Shown: piece after piece, positions 18,234-29,734 of the stretch
How the letters are laid out: each line of letters opens with the position of its first letter
How positions within the stretch are numbered: the first letter of the stretch is position 1
Assembly (NCBI RefSeq): GCF_010731735.1
Contig: NZ_AP022588.1
Location: forward strand, 2,542,001-2,606,000
Direction of reading: 5' to 3'
DNA from: Mycolicibacterium sediminis
GTDB lineage: Bacteria > Actinomycetota > Actinomycetes > Mycobacteriales > Mycobacteriaceae
DNA length: 64,000 bases
Position numbers and translations under genes: made by a program
The notes under the pieces: generated by a model
The model's input: only the letters and a program-made list of their open reading frames with translations
Database searches by the model: none
Told to the model about the DNA's origin: nothing

Positions 18234-19397
18234 ATGCAGATCACCGACGTCACCACCCACGCCGCCACCGCGGTCGTCGACCTCGACGCCATCGCGCACA
18301 ACGTCGCGCTGCTCGTCGAGCACGCCGGGTCCGCGGGCGTGATGGCGGTCGTCAAGGCCGACGGCTACGGCCACGGCGCGCTACCCGTCGCCCGCACGGC
18401 GCTGTCGGCCGGGGCCACCGAGATCGGGGTGGCCACGCTCGACGAGGCGCTGACGCTGCGCCGCGACGGGTTCACGGGCCCGCTGCTGGCCTGGCTGCAC
18501 GCGCCCGGCGTCGACTTCGGACCCGCCCTGGTGGCCGACGTGCAGGTGGCGGTCTCCTCGCCGCGCCAGCTCGCCGACGTCCTCGACGCCGTCGAGCGGA
18601 CCGGCACCGCCGCGACGCTGACCGTCAAGGTCGACACCGGGCTGAGCCGCAACGGGGCAAGCGGTGCCGAATTCGCCGACATGCTGCCGGAACTCGCCCG
18701 TGTTGCAGCCTCGGGCGCGGTCCGGCTCCGCGGCATCATGTCCCACCTGGCGTGCGGGGACGACCCCGACAGCGGCGTCAACGACCGCCAGGCACACCGG
18801 TTCCGTGACATGCGCGCCCAGGCGGCCGCGGCGGGCGTCGCCTTCGAGATCGCGCACCTGGCCAACTCGCCCGCCGCCATGACCCGGCCGGACCTGGCGT
18901 TCGACCTGGTGCGGCCCGGCATCGCCGTGTACGGCCAGACGCCCATCCCGGCGCGCGGCGACATGGGGCTGATCCCGGCCATGACCTTGACCTGCCCGGT
19001 CGCCAAGGTGCGGTCGATCGAGGCGGGCGACGGCGTGTCCTACGGCCACACCTGGATCGCCGACCGCGACACCACCGTGGCGCTGATCCCGATCGGGTAC
19101 GCCGACGGCGTGTTCCGCAGCCTCGGCGGCCGGTTCGACGTTCAGATCAACGGGCGGCGCAGGCCCAGCGTCGGCAGGGTCTGCATGGACCAGTTCGTCG
19201 TCGACCTCGGACCCGACGGCGGCGACGTCCGCGAGGGCGACGACGCCATCCTGTTCGGGTCCGGCGCTCGCGGCGAACCCACCGCACAGGACTGGGCGGA
19301 GACCCTCGGCACGATCAACTACGAGATCGTGACGAGTCCGCGGGGGCGGGTCGGCCGCGTCTACACCGGCGGTGCCGCGATCGGCCCGGCCCGGTGA
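18234..19397 (+). CDS. alr: alanine racemase
   Basis: Makes D-alanine for peptidoglycan; target of D-cycloserine. In the 387 residues the PLP lysine is Lys41 in [10 protein letters not shown], the second-base tyrosine lies in GVSYGHTW near residue 268, and the C-terminal beta domain shows [13 protein letters not shown]. It starts a chain of six genes with overlapping starts and stops (hydrolase, tsaE, tsaB, rimI, tsaD), so cell-wall precursor supply and tRNA modification share one message. Confidence 0.96.
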   Translation: MQITDVTTHAATAVVDLDAIAHNVALLVEHAGSAGVMAVVKADGYGHGALPVARTALSAGATEIGVATLDEALTLRRDGFTGPLLAWLHAPGVDFGPALVADVQVAVSSPRQLADVLDAVERTGTAATLTVKVDTGLSRNGASGAEFADMLPELARVAASGAVRLRGIMSHLACGDDPDSGVNDRQAHRFRDMRAQAAAAGVAFEIAHLANSPAAMTRPDLAFDLVRPGIAVYGQTPIPARGDMGLIPAMTLTCPVAKVRSIEAGDGVSYGHTWIADRDTTVALIPIGYADGVFRSLGGRFDVQINGRRRPSVGRVCMDQFVVDLGPDGGDVREGDDAILFGSGARGEPTAQDWAETLGTINYEIVTSPRGRVGRVYTGGAAIGPAR

Positions 19398-20488
19398 GCC
19401 GGGCCCGCAAGGCGAGCTGGCTGGCAGGTCTCGCCGGGCTCTCGGCGGTCGGTGGGCTCGCGGGTTCCACGGTGGCCAAGTCGCTGACCCGCCGCGTGAC
19501 CGAGGACGACCTGCACCGCGACGAGGACTTCGAACTGCTCGACGCGGACCGCAGCTGCGTGGTGACCACCGCCGACGGCGTCCCGCTGGCCGTCCGCGAG
19601 GTCGGTCCCGAGGACGCACCGCTGACGGTCGTCTTCGCGCACGGTTTCTGTCTACGGATGGGCGCGTTCCACTTTCAGCGCGCCCGGCTCTCCGAGCAGT
19701 GGGGCACCCAGGTCCGGATGGTGTTCTACGACCAGCGCGGACACGGGCGGTCCGGTGATGCCGCGCCCGCGACCTACACGGTGCCGCAGCTGGGTCAGGA
19801 CCTCGAGGCCGTGCTCGCCGTCATGGCCCCGCGGGGCCCGGTGGTGCTGGTCGGTCACTCGATGGGCGGCATGACGGTGCTGTCACACGCCCGCCAGTTC
19901 CCGAAGCACTACAAGACCCGCATCGTCGGCGTGGCACTCATCTCCACGGCGGCCGAGGGTGTTTCGCGCTCGCCGCTGGGCGAGATCCTGCGCAACCCCG
20001 CGCTGGAGGCCGTGCGCTTCGCGGTCAGGTACGCCCCGAAGACGGTGCACCGCACCCGCGGTGCCGCCCGATCGGTGATCGGTCCGATCCTGCGCGCGGC
20101 GTCCTATGGCGACGAGAGGGTCAGTCCCAGCGTGGTGGCCTTCTCCGAGAGAATGATGCACGACACCCCCATCCCGACGATCGTCGGCTTCCTCCACGCG
20201 CTCGAGGTGCACGACGAGACCGAGGCGCTGACCACCCTGGCCAAGGTTCCGGCGCTGGTGGTGTGTGGCGACCGCGACCTGCTCACCCCGAGCGAGTACT
20301 CCGCGGCGATGGCGGCCGCGCTGCCGAAGTCCGAACTCGTGATCGTCGGTGGCGCAGGACATCTGGTTCAGCTGGAACAGCCCGAGATCGTTGACGATGC
20401 GCTCGTCCGCCTCGTCGAACGGGCCACGCCGTCCAAGCTCGTCGCGCTGACCCGGCGCCTGCGGGAGCGGGCCCGCCACCGTGGCTGA
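19394..20488 (+). CDS. alpha/beta hydrolase with hydrophobic N terminus
   Basis: A 364-residue serine hydrolase of the haloperoxidase/lipase-like type. Residues 8-28 ([20 protein letters not shown]) form a weakly hydrophobic segment that may anchor it to the membrane. The fold shows [25 protein letters not shown], nucleophile Ser in [11 protein letters not shown] near residue 158, acid in CGDRDLLTP and His in [13 protein letters not shown]. It overlaps alr by GTGA and tsaE by eight bases, an insertion between alr and tsaE relative to many bacteria. The substrate is unknown. Confidence 0.87.
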   Translation: MSRARKASWLAGLAGLSAVGGLAGSTVAKSLTRRVTEDDLHRDEDFELLDADRSCVVTTADGVPLAVREVGPEDAPLTVVFAHGFCLRMGAFHFQRARLSEQWGTQVRMVFYDQRGHGRSGDAAPATYTVPQLGQDLEAVLAVMAPRGPVVLVGHSMGGMTVLSHARQFPKHYKTRIVGVALISTAAEGVSRSPLGEILRNPALEAVRFAVRYAPKTVHRTRGAARSVIGPILRAASYGDERVSPSVVAFSERMMHDTPIPTIVGFLHALEVHDETEALTTLAKVPALVVCGDRDLLTPSEYSAAMAAALPKSELVIVGGAGHLVQLEQPEIVDDALVRLVERATPSKLVALTRRLRERARHRG

Positions 20489-20963
20489 CGTTCGTGCCGA
20501 GGGCACGGCCGAACTGCCCACCGCCGACGACACCCTGGCGCTGGGTGCCCGGCTGGGGGCCGACCTGCGCGCCGGCGACGTCGTGGTCCTGTCCGGGCCG
20601 CTCGGTGCGGGAAAGACCGTGCTGGCCAAGGGGATCGCCCGTGCGATGGACGTCGAGGGTGCGGTGACCTCGCCGACGTTCGTCCTGGCACGGGTGCACC
20701 CCGCCCGGCAGGCGGGGCGGCCGGCGCTGATCCACGTCGACGTCTACCGGCTGCTCGACGGGCACGCCGGCGTCGACGCCGACCTGCTCGGCGAACTGGA
20801 CTCCCTAGACCTCGACACCGACCTCGACGACGCCGTCGTCGTGGTCGAGTGGGGTGAGGGGCTGGCCGAAAGGCTGTCCGACCGCCACCTCGACGTCCGC
20901 CTCGAACGAGGCGGCGAGACCGACGTCCGCACCGCGGTGTGGCGATGGAACGAGAACCCGTGA
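20481..20963 (+). CDS. tsaE: tRNA t6A synthesis ATPase TsaE
   Basis: ATPase that drives turnover of the TsaB-TsaD complex, which installs N6-threonylcarbamoyladenosine at tRNA position 37. The 160 residues have Walker A GPLGAGKT at 39-46, the switch region TSPTFVLARVH and a Walker B-like VVVEWGEGL. It starts with GTG inside the hydrolase gene and ends by overlapping tsaB. Grouping of E, B and D in one operon supports the assignment. Confidence 0.94.
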   Translation: MADVRAEGTAELPTADDTLALGARLGADLRAGDVVVLSGPLGAGKTVLAKGIARAMDVEGAVTSPTFVLARVHPARQAGRPALIHVDVYRLLDGHAGVDADLLGELDSLDLDTDLDDAVVVVEWGEGLAERLSDRHLDVRLERGGETDVRTAVWRWNENP

Positions 20964-21589
20964 GCACCCTGGTCCTGACCATCGACACCGCCTCACCCGC
21001 GGTCACTGCGGGCGTGGTGCGCGTCGACGGTACCGACGTCGTCGTGCTGGCCGAGTACGTCACCGTCGACGCCCGCGCGCACGCCGAGCAGCTCACCCCG
21101 AACGTGTTGCGCGCCATGGTGAAAGCAGGCACGGCGATGCCCGACCTGGATGCCGTGGTCGTCGGGTGCGGACCGGGACCCTTCACCGGGCTGCGGGTCG
21201 GCATGGCGACCGCCGCGGCGTACGCGCACGCCCTCGACGTCCCCGTCCACGGGGTGTGCAGCCTCGACGCGATCGGCATCGACACCGCAGGCGAGGTGCT
21301 CGTCGTCACCGATGCTCGGCGCCGCGAGGTGTATTGGGCGCGCTACCGCGACGGCGTCCGCGTCGACGGGCCCGCCGTGTCCGCACCGACGGACGTGCCG
21401 ACCGGTGCCGCCGCCGTCGCCGGCTCCCCGGAGCACGCCGCGCTGTTCGACCTGCCCCGGCTCGACCCCACGTATCCGACGTCGTCGGGTCTGGTTCGCG
21501 CCGTGGACCTCTCGCGACCGCCCGAGCCGCTGGTGCCGCTCTACCTGCGTCGGCCCGACGCCAAGCCTCGCAGCGAGCAGCGACCGTGA
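20960..21589 (+). CDS. tsaB: tRNA t6A synthesis protein TsaB
   Basis: Scaffold partner of TsaD with an ASKHA fold but no catalytic site of its own. The 209 residues open with [16 protein letters not shown] and contain [17 protein letters not shown] near residue 70, both diagnostic. The GTG at 20960 is preferred to an ATG seven codons upstream because it forms the GTGA overlap seen throughout this operon and gives the usual N terminus. Confidence 0.94.
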   Translation: MSTLVLTIDTASPAVTAGVVRVDGTDVVVLAEYVTVDARAHAEQLTPNVLRAMVKAGTAMPDLDAVVVGCGPGPFTGLRVGMATAAAYAHALDVPVHGVCSLDAIGIDTAGEVLVVTDARRREVYWARYRDGVRVDGPAVSAPTDVPTGAAAVAGSPEHAALFDLPRLDPTYPTSSGLVRAVDLSRPPEPLVPLYLRRPDAKPRSEQRP

Positions 21590-22062
21590 CGGCGCCCGCC
21601 GACGTCGTCTACGACGGGTTGCGCATCGGGGACGCCGACCGCTGCGCCGAGCTGGAGGCGCAGCTGTTCCCCGGCGACGATCCGTGGCCCGCCGTCGCCT
21701 TCGTCCGCGAACTCGAGTCGCGGCACAACCACTACGTCGCCGCCCGGGTGGACGGCACCCTGGTCGGATACGCCGGCATCACGAGGCTCGGCCGTACGCC
21801 GCCGTTCGAGTACGAGATCCACACGATCGGCGTCGACGGCGCGTTCCAGGGCCGGGGAATCGGACGCCGTCTGCTCGACCTGATCCTCGAGATCGCCGAC
21901 GGCGCAACGGTGTTCCTCGAGGTCCGCACCGACAACGCCGCGGCGATCGGACTGTACGAGAGCGTAGGGTTCGCCCGGGTGGGCCTGCGCAAGAGGTACT
22001 ACCGGGTGAGCGGGGCCGACGCCTACACGATGCGGCTGGACCCGAGGGAGAAGCGGTCGTGA
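21586..22062 (+). CDS. rimI: ribosomal-protein alanine N-acetyltransferase RimI
   Basis: GNAT-family acetyltransferase of 158 residues, whose family acetylates N-terminal alanine of S18 and other proteins. The acetyl-CoA loop is [13 protein letters not shown] near residue 90, followed by [19 protein letters not shown], the standard GNAT C-terminal motif. GTG 21586 overlaps the tsaB stop and the gene's own stop overlaps tsaD. Its place between tsaB and tsaD is typical of actinobacteria. Confidence 0.94.
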   Translation: MTAPADVVYDGLRIGDADRCAELEAQLFPGDDPWPAVAFVRELESRHNHYVAARVDGTLVGYAGITRLGRTPPFEYEIHTIGVDGAFQGRGIGRRLLDLILEIADGATVFLEVRTDNAAAIGLYESVGFARVGLRKRYYRVSGADAYTMRLDPREKRS

Positions 22063-23084
22063 CGATCATCCTGGCCATCGAGAGTTCCTGCGACGAGACG
22101 GGCGTCGGCATCTGCGACCTCGCCGCCGACGGCACGGTGACCCTGCTCGCCGACGAGGTGGCCTCCAGCGTCGACGAGCACGTGCGCTTCGGCGGCGTCG
22201 TCCCCGAGATCGCGTCGCGCGCGCACCTCGAGGCGCTCGGGCCCACGATGCGCCGTGCACTCGACGTGGCGGGGGTGGCGCGGCCGGACGTGGTGGCCGC
22301 GACCATCGGCCCCGGCCTCGCGGGAGCGTTGCTCGTCGGGGTGGCGGCCGCCAAGGCCTACGCCGCGGCGTGGGACGTGCCGTTCTACGCGGTCAACCAC
22401 CTGGGCGGGCACCTAGCCGCCGACGTCTACGAGCACGGACCGCTGCCCGAGAGCATCGGGCTGCTGGTGTCGGGCGGGCACACCCACCTGCTGCACGTCC
22501 GGTCGCTCGGCGAGCCCATCGAGGAGTTGGGCAGCACCGTCGACGACGCCGCGGGCGAGGCGTACGACAAGGTGGCCAGACTCCTGGGGCTCGGCTACCC
22601 GGGCGGCAAGCCGCTCGACGACCTGGCCCGCACCGGCAACCGGGACGCGATCGCGTTCCCCCGCGGGATGACCGGGCCGCGCGACCACCCGTACGCGTTC
22701 AGCTTCAGCGGGCTCAAGACCGCCGTCGCCCGCCACGTCGAGCGCGATCCCGACGCCGCGACCGCCGACGTCGCCGCCGGCTTCCAGGAGGCGGTGGCCG
22801 ACGTGCTGACGCGCAAGGCACTGCGTGCGGCCGCCGACCTGGACGTCTCCACGCTGCTGATCGCCGGGGGAGTGGCGGCCAACTCGCGCCTGCGGGAACT
22901 CGCCGAGGAACGCTGCGCCGCCGCAGGGGTGACCCTGCGCGTGCCGAAGCCGCGGCTGTGCACCGACAACGGCGCGATGATCGCGTCGTTCGCCGCCCAC
23001 CTGATCGCCGCCGGAGCGGCGCCGTCGCCACTCGACGTGGCCAGCGACCCCGGTCTGCCGGTGCTCGTCGGTCAGGTCGCCTGA
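22059..23084 (+). CDS. tsaD: tRNA N6-adenosine threonylcarbamoyltransferase TsaD
   Basis: Catalytic subunit that transfers the threonylcarbamoyl group to A37 of ANN-decoding tRNAs. The 341 residues begin [14 protein letters not shown] and carry the metal-binding histidines His114 and His118 in NHLGGHLAA, then SGGHTHLL and a late [10 protein letters not shown]. The GTG start overlaps the rimI stop. It is the last gene of the alr chain and is followed by the CIRCE-controlled groES promoter, 200 bases before groES. Confidence 0.96.
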   Translation: MTIILAIESSCDETGVGICDLAADGTVTLLADEVASSVDEHVRFGGVVPEIASRAHLEALGPTMRRALDVAGVARPDVVAATIGPGLAGALLVGVAAAKAYAAAWDVPFYAVNHLGGHLAADVYEHGPLPESIGLLVSGGHTHLLHVRSLGEPIEELGSTVDDAAGEAYDKVARLLGLGYPGGKPLDDLARTGNRDAIAFPRGMTGPRDHPYAFSFSGLKTAVARHVERDPDAATADVAAGFQEAVADVLTRKALRAAADLDVSTLLIAGGVAANSRLRELAEERCAAAGVTLRVPKPRLCTDNGAMIASFAAHLIAAGAAPSPLDVASDPGLPVLVGQVA

Positions 23085-23115
23085 CCCGCCGGAACCGTCC
23101 ACGCACGGCCCAGCC

Positions 23116-23149
23116 TTGAGTGCTAGCACTCGCGTGTATAGAGTGCTAG
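23116..23149 (+). promoter_or_regulatory. CIRCE operator and promoter of groES-groEL1
   Basis: CTAGCACTC (23123-23131), nine bases, then GAGTGCTAG (23141-23149) is a perfect CIRCE inverted repeat, the site of the HrcA heat-shock repressor. The left arm is also part of a 14-base palindrome GAGTGCTAGCACTC (23118-23131), giving a third half-site. TTGAGT (23116-23121) and TATAGA (23137-23142) are possible -35 and -10 boxes, with a short 15-base spacer, inside the operator. Confidence 0.88.
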
Positions 23150-23285
23150 GTGGCAGGCGGCCAACCCCCCTGTTCCGGCTCCCGCGACGACGGCGCAATG
23201 GGCACGGACGCATGCCGAACACCTTGTATTCGACACATGTCCGGGCACTCCGGACACATCACCCGAACTAGTGGAGGGCTCCATC

Positions 23286-25306
<2,021 letters not shown>

Positions 25307-25323
25307 GAACGGCTCGCGAGATG

Positions 25324-25353
25324 CGCCCCCGGCCCACCGGCCGGGGGCGTTTC
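25324..25353 (+). terminator. intrinsic terminator after groEL1
   Basis: CGCCCCCGGCC (25324-25334) pairs perfectly with GGCCGGGGGCG (25339-25349) across a four-base loop, followed by TTTCT. A classic rho-independent terminator 18 bases after the groEL1 stop. Confidence 0.9.
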
Positions 25354-25370
25354 TCGTACCCGAGAAGTCA

Positions 25371-25400
25371 TTGCCCACGGTATGCACGCGAGCGCATAAT
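25371..25400 (+). promoter_or_regulatory. promoter of the 50-residue gene
   Basis: TTGCCC (25371-25376) and CATAAT (25395-25400) with an 18-base spacer lie directly after the groEL1 terminator and 33 bases before a short open frame on the same strand. Confidence 0.45.
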
Positions 25401-25432
25401 CGGGGCAGGGGGATGAATCGGGGGATTCGACG

Positions 25433-25585
25433 ATGATGCGAGACCTGGACACCATCGCAGCCGAACTGCGGATGTTGACCGCAGACGGCCACGACGCCGA
25501 CCGGCTCGTCGACGATCTGCTGGACGAGTGGAACGGATCACGGGCCGTCCTGCACTCCTACGGGCTGCAGTTCTGGCCGGACTGA
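25433..25585 (+). CDS. small hypothetical protein, 50 residues
   Basis: An open frame MMRDLDTIAAELRML...LQFWPD, acidic and predicted as one or two helices, sits between the groEL1 terminator and the tail of the LysR gene, with a sigma-A-like promoter just upstream. Its first 40 residues use codons with C or G in the third position, like a real mycobacterial gene. It overlaps the 3' end of the opposing LysR gene by 28 bases. No family was recognised. A seven-codon frame from ATG 25413 ends across its start and could couple its translation. Confidence 0.42.
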   Translation: MMRDLDTIAAELRMLTADGHDADRLVDDLLDEWNGSRAVLHSYGLQFWPD

Positions 25586-26514
25586 CCCGGGCCGGTGGGG
25601 AAGTGGTCCGGCAGTTCGATCCACCCCGCGGGCACCTCGACGTTGAGCGCGAGGTTCACGAACCGGCCGACCGCCGCGGTCGCCGCGCGGATCGGACACC
25701 ACTGCAGCGTGTAGGGCACGTACTGCGGCGGCGACAGCGCCACCAGGGGGCTCGAGAAGTCCGGTCCCGCACTGGCGGCCGTCGTGAGGATCCACTGGAC
25801 GTCGGCCTGTTCGGGCCACCGGCGCGCCGAGAAGTCGATGTCGGTGAGTTCGACGGTCGGCGGCGCGACCCCGGCGGCCTCCAACACCTGCCGGAGCGCC
25901 ATCGGGCTCGCGGGGTACAGGTCCGCGCTTCGCAGGCCCAGCGGCTCGTCGCGCAGGTCGTGCAGGCTGACCGACTCGCATCCGGCGAGCCGGTGCTCGG
26001 CCCGCACGCCGACGATCAGCGGTTCGGCGCAGAAGACCTCGCTGATGATGCCGGGCGGATCGGGCACCAGGCCGCAGGTGATCGTCACGTCCACCTCGCC
26101 GTCGGGGATGGCCCGCTGCAGATCCGGCAGCCACATCCGGCGCACGGACAGCTCGACGTCCGGTGCCTCGCGAGCCAGCGCGGCGGCGAGATGCGGCGCG
26201 AGGGTGGGCGCCACGGACGGCGTGATGCCGAGCCGCACCCTGCCCGCGTCCCCGCCGGCGATCCGGCGCACCGCGGCACCGGCTCCGGCCACGTCCTCGA
26301 GGATGTCCCTGGCGCGGCCCAGCAACTCGACCCCCGCCTCCGTCAGTGCCACCCGACGGGTGGTCCGGGTGAACAGCGGTGTGCCCAGGTCGCGTTCCAG
26401 CCGGCGGATCAGATCGCTCAGCGTCGGCTGGCCGATGTGCATCTTCTCGGCGGCGCGCTTGAAGTGCAGCTCGTCGGCGACGGCCACGAAGGCTTCCAGT
26501 TGACGCAACTCCAC
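25558..26514 (-). CDS. LysR-family transcriptional regulator
   Basis: A 318-residue regulator with an N-terminal winged helix (VELRQLEAFVAVADELHFKRAAEKMHIGQPTLSDLIRRLE) and a periplasmic-binding-like effector domain from about residue 90. GTG 26514 is chosen because it gives the standard LysR N terminus and lies seven bases after TACCAT, a leaderless arrangement; an ATG 28 codons upstream would run into the promoter of the divergent gene. The likely target is the divergent hydrolase-flavoprotein pair, as is usual for LysR proteins. The effector is unknown. Confidence 0.92.
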   Translation of the reverse strand: MELRQLEAFVAVADELHFKRAAEKMHIGQPTLSDLIRRLERDLGTPLFTRTTRRVALTEAGVELLGRARDILEDVAGAGAAVRRIAGGDAGRVRLGITPSVAPTLAPHLAAALAREAPDVELSVRRMWLPDLQRAIPDGEVDVTITCGLVPDPPGIISEVFCAEPLIVGVRAEHRLAGCESVSLHDLRDEPLGLRSADLYPASPMALRQVLEAAGVAPPTVELTDIDFSARRWPEQADVQWILTTAASAGPDFSSPLVALSPPQYVPYTLQWCPIRAATAAVGRFVNLALNVEVPAGWIELPDHFPTGPGQSGQNCSP

Positions 26515-26618
26515 ACCGGTGATGGTAGGTCCGCGGACGCCGATTGATCGGCTCGCGCGATCGCCGCGTTCGGGTTTCTCCCCTTTATCCGGCGCCACGC
26601 ACCCCGCACTGTGGACGA

Positions 26619-27485
26619 ATGCCCGCCTTCAGCACCCGCTATCACACCGTGGAAATCGACGGCCTCGACGTCTTCTACCGGGAGGCGGGTGACCCCGCCA
26701 ACCCGACACTGCTTCTGCTGCATGGCTTCCCGTCGAGTTCGCACATGTTCCGCAATCTCATGGCAGCCCTGTCGGACGACTATCACCTGATCGCTCCCGA
26801 CCACGTCGGCTTCGGTCAGTCGGCGATGCCGTCGGTCGAGGAGTTCACCTACAGCTTCGACCGGCTGACCGAGATCACCGAGAAGTTGATCGCGCACCTG
26901 GGCCTCGAGCGCTTCGCGATCTACATCCACGACTACGGCGCCCCGATCGGACTGCGCATCGCCACCGCGAGACCGGAACGGATCACCGGGATCGTCTCGC
27001 AGAGCGGCAACGCGTACATGGAGGGCTTCACGCCGTTCTGGGACGTCCTGTTCGCCCATGCCGCGGACCGCGCCGCGAACGAGCAGGAGGTGCGCGGATA
27101 CCTGACCCTGGCCAAGACCCACTGGCAGTACACCCATGGCGTACCCGCTGACCGGCTGGACCGCATCGCGCCCGAGACGTGGCTCACCGACCAGGCAGGC
27201 CTGGATCGCCCGGGCAACGACGCCATCCAGCTGCAGCTGTTCTGGGACTACCAGTTCAACCTCGGCGGCTACCCCGGGTTCCAGGAGTACTTCCGGACCC
27301 ACCAGCCGCCCCTGCTCGTCACCTGGGGGAAGAACGACGAGATCTTCGGCGCCGCAGGGGCGGAGGCCTTCAAGCGCGATCTCCCCGACGGGGAGTACCA
27401 CCTGCTCGACGCCGGCCACTTCGCCCTGGAGACCCACGGCGAGGAGATCAGCGGCTACGTCCGGGAATTCATGGGAAGGCTCTGA
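26619..27485 (+). CDS. alpha/beta hydrolase, haloalkane dehalogenase/epoxide hydrolase-like
   Basis: A 288-residue enzyme with LLHGFPSSSHMFRN, nucleophile elbow YIHDYGAPIGLR (Asp), acid in GKNDEIFG and His in DAGHFALETHGE. It is clearly paralogous to the product at 13497-14360, sharing SSHM.RN, DYGAP, the NAY.EGF loop and the EYFRT strand. ATG 26619 gives the same N-terminal extent as that paralogue. It is divergent from a LysR gene and is followed 13 bases later by a flavin-binding protein gene, suggesting a small LysR-controlled degradative or detoxifying unit. The substrate is unknown. Confidence 0.88.
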   Translation: MPAFSTRYHTVEIDGLDVFYREAGDPANPTLLLLHGFPSSSHMFRNLMAALSDDYHLIAPDHVGFGQSAMPSVEEFTYSFDRLTEITEKLIAHLGLERFAIYIHDYGAPIGLRIATARPERITGIVSQSGNAYMEGFTPFWDVLFAHAADRAANEQEVRGYLTLAKTHWQYTHGVPADRLDRIAPETWLTDQAGLDRPGNDAIQLQLFWDYQFNLGGYPGFQEYFRTHQPPLLVTWGKNDEIFGAAGAEAFKRDLPDGEYHLLDAGHFALETHGEEISGYVREFMGRL

Positions 27486-27498
27486 TGCTGGAGGAGGC

Positions 27499-28134
27499 AT
27501 GAGTAGGCGCTACCCGGCGATCGCGTTCACCGACGACGTCCAGGCGGTCCAGCGGGAGCGCGGCAGCGAGCGCGTCTACGCGCGCAAGCGTCTCGCCGGT
27601 GCGGCCGCCACCGAGCCGGATCCACTGACCGAGGACGAGGCCGAGTTCCTCGCCGAGCGCGACGGCATGTACCTCGCCACGGTGAGCGAGACGGGATGGC
27701 CCTACGTGCAATTTCGCGGCGGCCCAGCGGGTTTCGTGCGAGTGCTCGACGAGCACACGCTGGCGTGGGCGGACTTCCGTGGCAACCTGCAGTACATCAG
27801 CGTGGGCAACGTCGGCGGAAACGACCGAGTCGCGATCATCGCCATGGACCAGGCTCGGCGCCGTCGGCTCAAGGTCTTCGGGCACGCCCGGATCGTCACG
27901 GCGGAGGACGACCCGGACCTGATCGCGGCGCTGGCCGATCCCGGCTACGACGCGGTGGTGGAGCGCGCCGTCGTCGTCACCGTCGACGCCTACGACTGGA
28001 ACTGCCCGCAGCACATCACGCCTCGGTTCACCCTCGCCGAACTCGAACCGATGCTCGTCGACGTCCGGCGCCGGCTGTCGGACCTCGAGGCCGAGAACGC
28101 CGAACTCAAGGCCGAACTCCGCGCGACCCGGTGA
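27499..28134 (+). CDS. pyridoxamine 5'-phosphate oxidase-family flavin-binding protein
   Basis: A 211-residue protein with a split-barrel FMN-binding fold: residues 50-150 include FLAERDGMYLATVSETGWPYVQ, ADFRGNLQYISVGNV and DRVAIIAMDQARRRRLKVFGHA. The C-terminal 30 residues form a charged heptad-like helix (VRRRLSDLEAENAELKAELR), probably a coiled coil for dimerisation. GGAGGAGG precedes the ATG by a few bases. Probable oxidoreductase rather than true PNP oxidase. It follows the DYGAP hydrolase gene, with which it likely forms an operon. Confidence 0.87.
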   Translation: MSRRYPAIAFTDDVQAVQRERGSERVYARKRLAGAAATEPDPLTEDEAEFLAERDGMYLATVSETGWPYVQFRGGPAGFVRVLDEHTLAWADFRGNLQYISVGNVGGNDRVAIIAMDQARRRRLKVFGHARIVTAEDDPDLIAALADPGYDAVVERAVVVTVDAYDWNCPQHITPRFTLAELEPMLVDVRRRLSDLEAENAELKAELRATR

Positions 28135-28165
28135 CCCGTCGGCCGCGCGCCGCTAGGTTGCCCGT

Positions 28166-29014
28166 ATGACTCGATGCCGGACTCCACTAGGTCGCTCGCT
28201 GGTGGCGGTGGCGCTGCTGACGCTGCTGATGGCGTGTTCGGGATCGCCGCGCGAGGACGGTCCGGTCGCCGCGGGTGGCGGCACGGCTGACGGCGTCAGC
28301 GCGCCGGCCCCGCTGAACGGCCCACCGGAGGCGCCCAAGGTGGCCCGCGACGTCGTCAAGACCGCATCCCTGACGATCACCGTCGCCGACGTGTCGGCGG
28401 CAGCCGACGAGGCAGCCGTCGAGGTGGAGAAGGCAGGCGGTCGCGTCGACAGTCGCTCGGAGGACGCCGGCTCGGGCCAGGGTCGTGCGCACACCGCGGT
28501 GGTGCTGCGCGCCCCGGTCGCGAAACTGGACGGCCTGGTTCGGACGCTGAAGGGGCTCGGCGAGGTGCAGACGGCGGACACCACGGCCGAGGACGTCACC
28601 GCTCAGCGCGTCGACCTGGATGCCCGGATCACGGCGCTTCAGACCTCGGTCGAGCGCCTGCTGGCGATCATGCGCGACGCACGCGATCCCGACGCGCTGA
28701 TCAAGGCCGAGGATGCACTGTCACAGCGGCAGGCGGACCTCGACAGCCTTCGGGCGCAGCGTGATCAACTCGGCGATCAGATCGCGTACAGCACCGTCGA
28801 CGTCACGTTCGTCGCCGAGCGCATCGGCGGACCCGCGCCCAAGCAGTACGACGGCTTCCTGGGGCAGGTCGAGCGCGGGTGGGACGGCTTGGTCTCCGTC
28901 GTCGGGCAGTTGGTCCTGCTCGTCGGACTGCTGCTGCCCTGGTTGGGCGTGCTGGCCGTGGTGGGCGGCATCGGGTACGTCGTGGTCCGGTTCGTGCTGT
29001 CACGCCGGTCCTGA
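28166..29014 (+). CDS. DUF4349 lipoprotein with C-terminal membrane helix
   Basis: A 282-residue exported protein. The signal peptide ends in a lipobox LLMAC at residues 20-24, so Cys24 should be lipidated. The DUF4349 region (residues 58-225) alternates short strands (VKTASLTITVADVS) with a long coiled coil (ITALQTSVERLLAIM, ALSQRQADLDSLRAQRDQL). A single hydrophobic helix at about 250-277 ends in SRRS. Members of this family lie at the cell surface and their role is unknown. TAGGTT (28154-28159) is six bases before the ATG, a leaderless start. Confidence 0.85.
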   Translation: MTRCRTPLGRSLVAVALLTLLMACSGSPREDGPVAAGGGTADGVSAPAPLNGPPEAPKVARDVVKTASLTITVADVSAAADEAAVEVEKAGGRVDSRSEDAGSGQGRAHTAVVLRAPVAKLDGLVRTLKGLGEVQTADTTAEDVTAQRVDLDARITALQTSVERLLAIMRDARDPDALIKAEDALSQRQADLDSLRAQRDQLGDQIAYSTVDVTFVAERIGGPAPKQYDGFLGQVERGWDGLVSVVGQLVLLVGLLLPWLGVLAVVGGIGYVVVRFVLSRRS

Positions 29015-29039
29015 TGCCGCCCCTCCGACGGCGGGTGGA

Positions 29040-29330
29040 TCAGGCGCTGCGGCGGATTCCCCGCTTCAGCAGCATCTCGCGCTCGGACTCGCTCAGGCCT
29101 CCCCAGATCCCGTACGGCTCGCCGACGGCGAGGGCGTGGGTGCGGCACTGGGTGATGACGGGACAGCTGCGGCACATCTCCTTGGCGCGCATCTCGCGCT
29201 GCGCGCGAGCCCTTCCGCGCTCACCGTCGGGATGGAAGAACATCGAGGAGTCGACACCCCGGCAAAGACCGTCCATTTGCCAGTCCCAGATGTCCGCGTT
29301 GGGTCCGGGTAGTTGTTGCGGCTGAGGCAT
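29040..29330 (-). CDS. whiB3: WhiB3 iron-sulfur redox regulator
   Basis: A 96-residue cytosolic 4Fe-4S protein that senses O2, NO and redox state and works with sigma-A to control lipid and redox genes. Cluster ligands are Cys23, Cys53, Cys56 and Cys62. The GIWGGLSESER turn precedes the basic DNA-binding tail (LLKRGIRRSA). The start MPQPQQLPGPNADIW matches WhiB3. Upstream AGAGGGG is nine bases away; an in-frame start 43 codons earlier lacks homology. The DUF4349 gene converges on it, and a 404-base gap lies upstream. Confidence 0.96.
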   Translation of the reverse strand: MPQPQQLPGPNADIWDWQMDGLCRGVDSSMFFHPDGERGRARAQREMRAKEMCRSCPVITQCRTHALAVGEPYGIWGGLSESEREMLLKRGIRRSA

Positions 29331-29734
29331 TGGAAAATCCCCTCTCCACGCGAGCTTCCGCGTCACGCGATGTCGCGTTGAGTCGTGAACCGTTCCGAGT
29401 GCAAGTCGCCGCTGACTTCTCGTGGTCACAACGTAAGAGGGCGCTGGAAATGGCGTCAATAGCCCGCACCCTTGCTCAGGGGCATAGCGGCTGCTCGGGA
29501 ATTTACATCGTGTTAATCATCGGGACCCACACGCAACGCGAGCTGTGGTGGGCAAAGGCGCACGTCCCGACGCCGACCCCTGTTTCCGCTGCTCGCGGCG
29601 AAGACCGTTGGCACGCTTGGCCGATCCGCCCCGGTCCAGTTGACGTGAACGTAACGTCGACACCATCAACTGTTAACCGATGTTGAATTGGCGACACTTT
29701 GGCCCGTCTCGGTCGTTGATAGCGTGCCTTCTCG
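29331..29734. other. 404-base divergent region whiB3 / Rv3415c-like gene
   Basis: No coding frame with support lies here. For whiB3, TTGACG (complement of 29454-29459) and a weak TTACGT (complement of 29431-29436) have a 17-base spacer, which would give a leader of about 100 bases. On the plus strand TTGACG begins at 29640 and TAGCGT lies nine bases before the next start codon. An AT-rich block (29500-29520) is unusual for this genome. A long leader for whiB3 would fit post-transcriptional control but is not proven. Confidence 0.35.
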
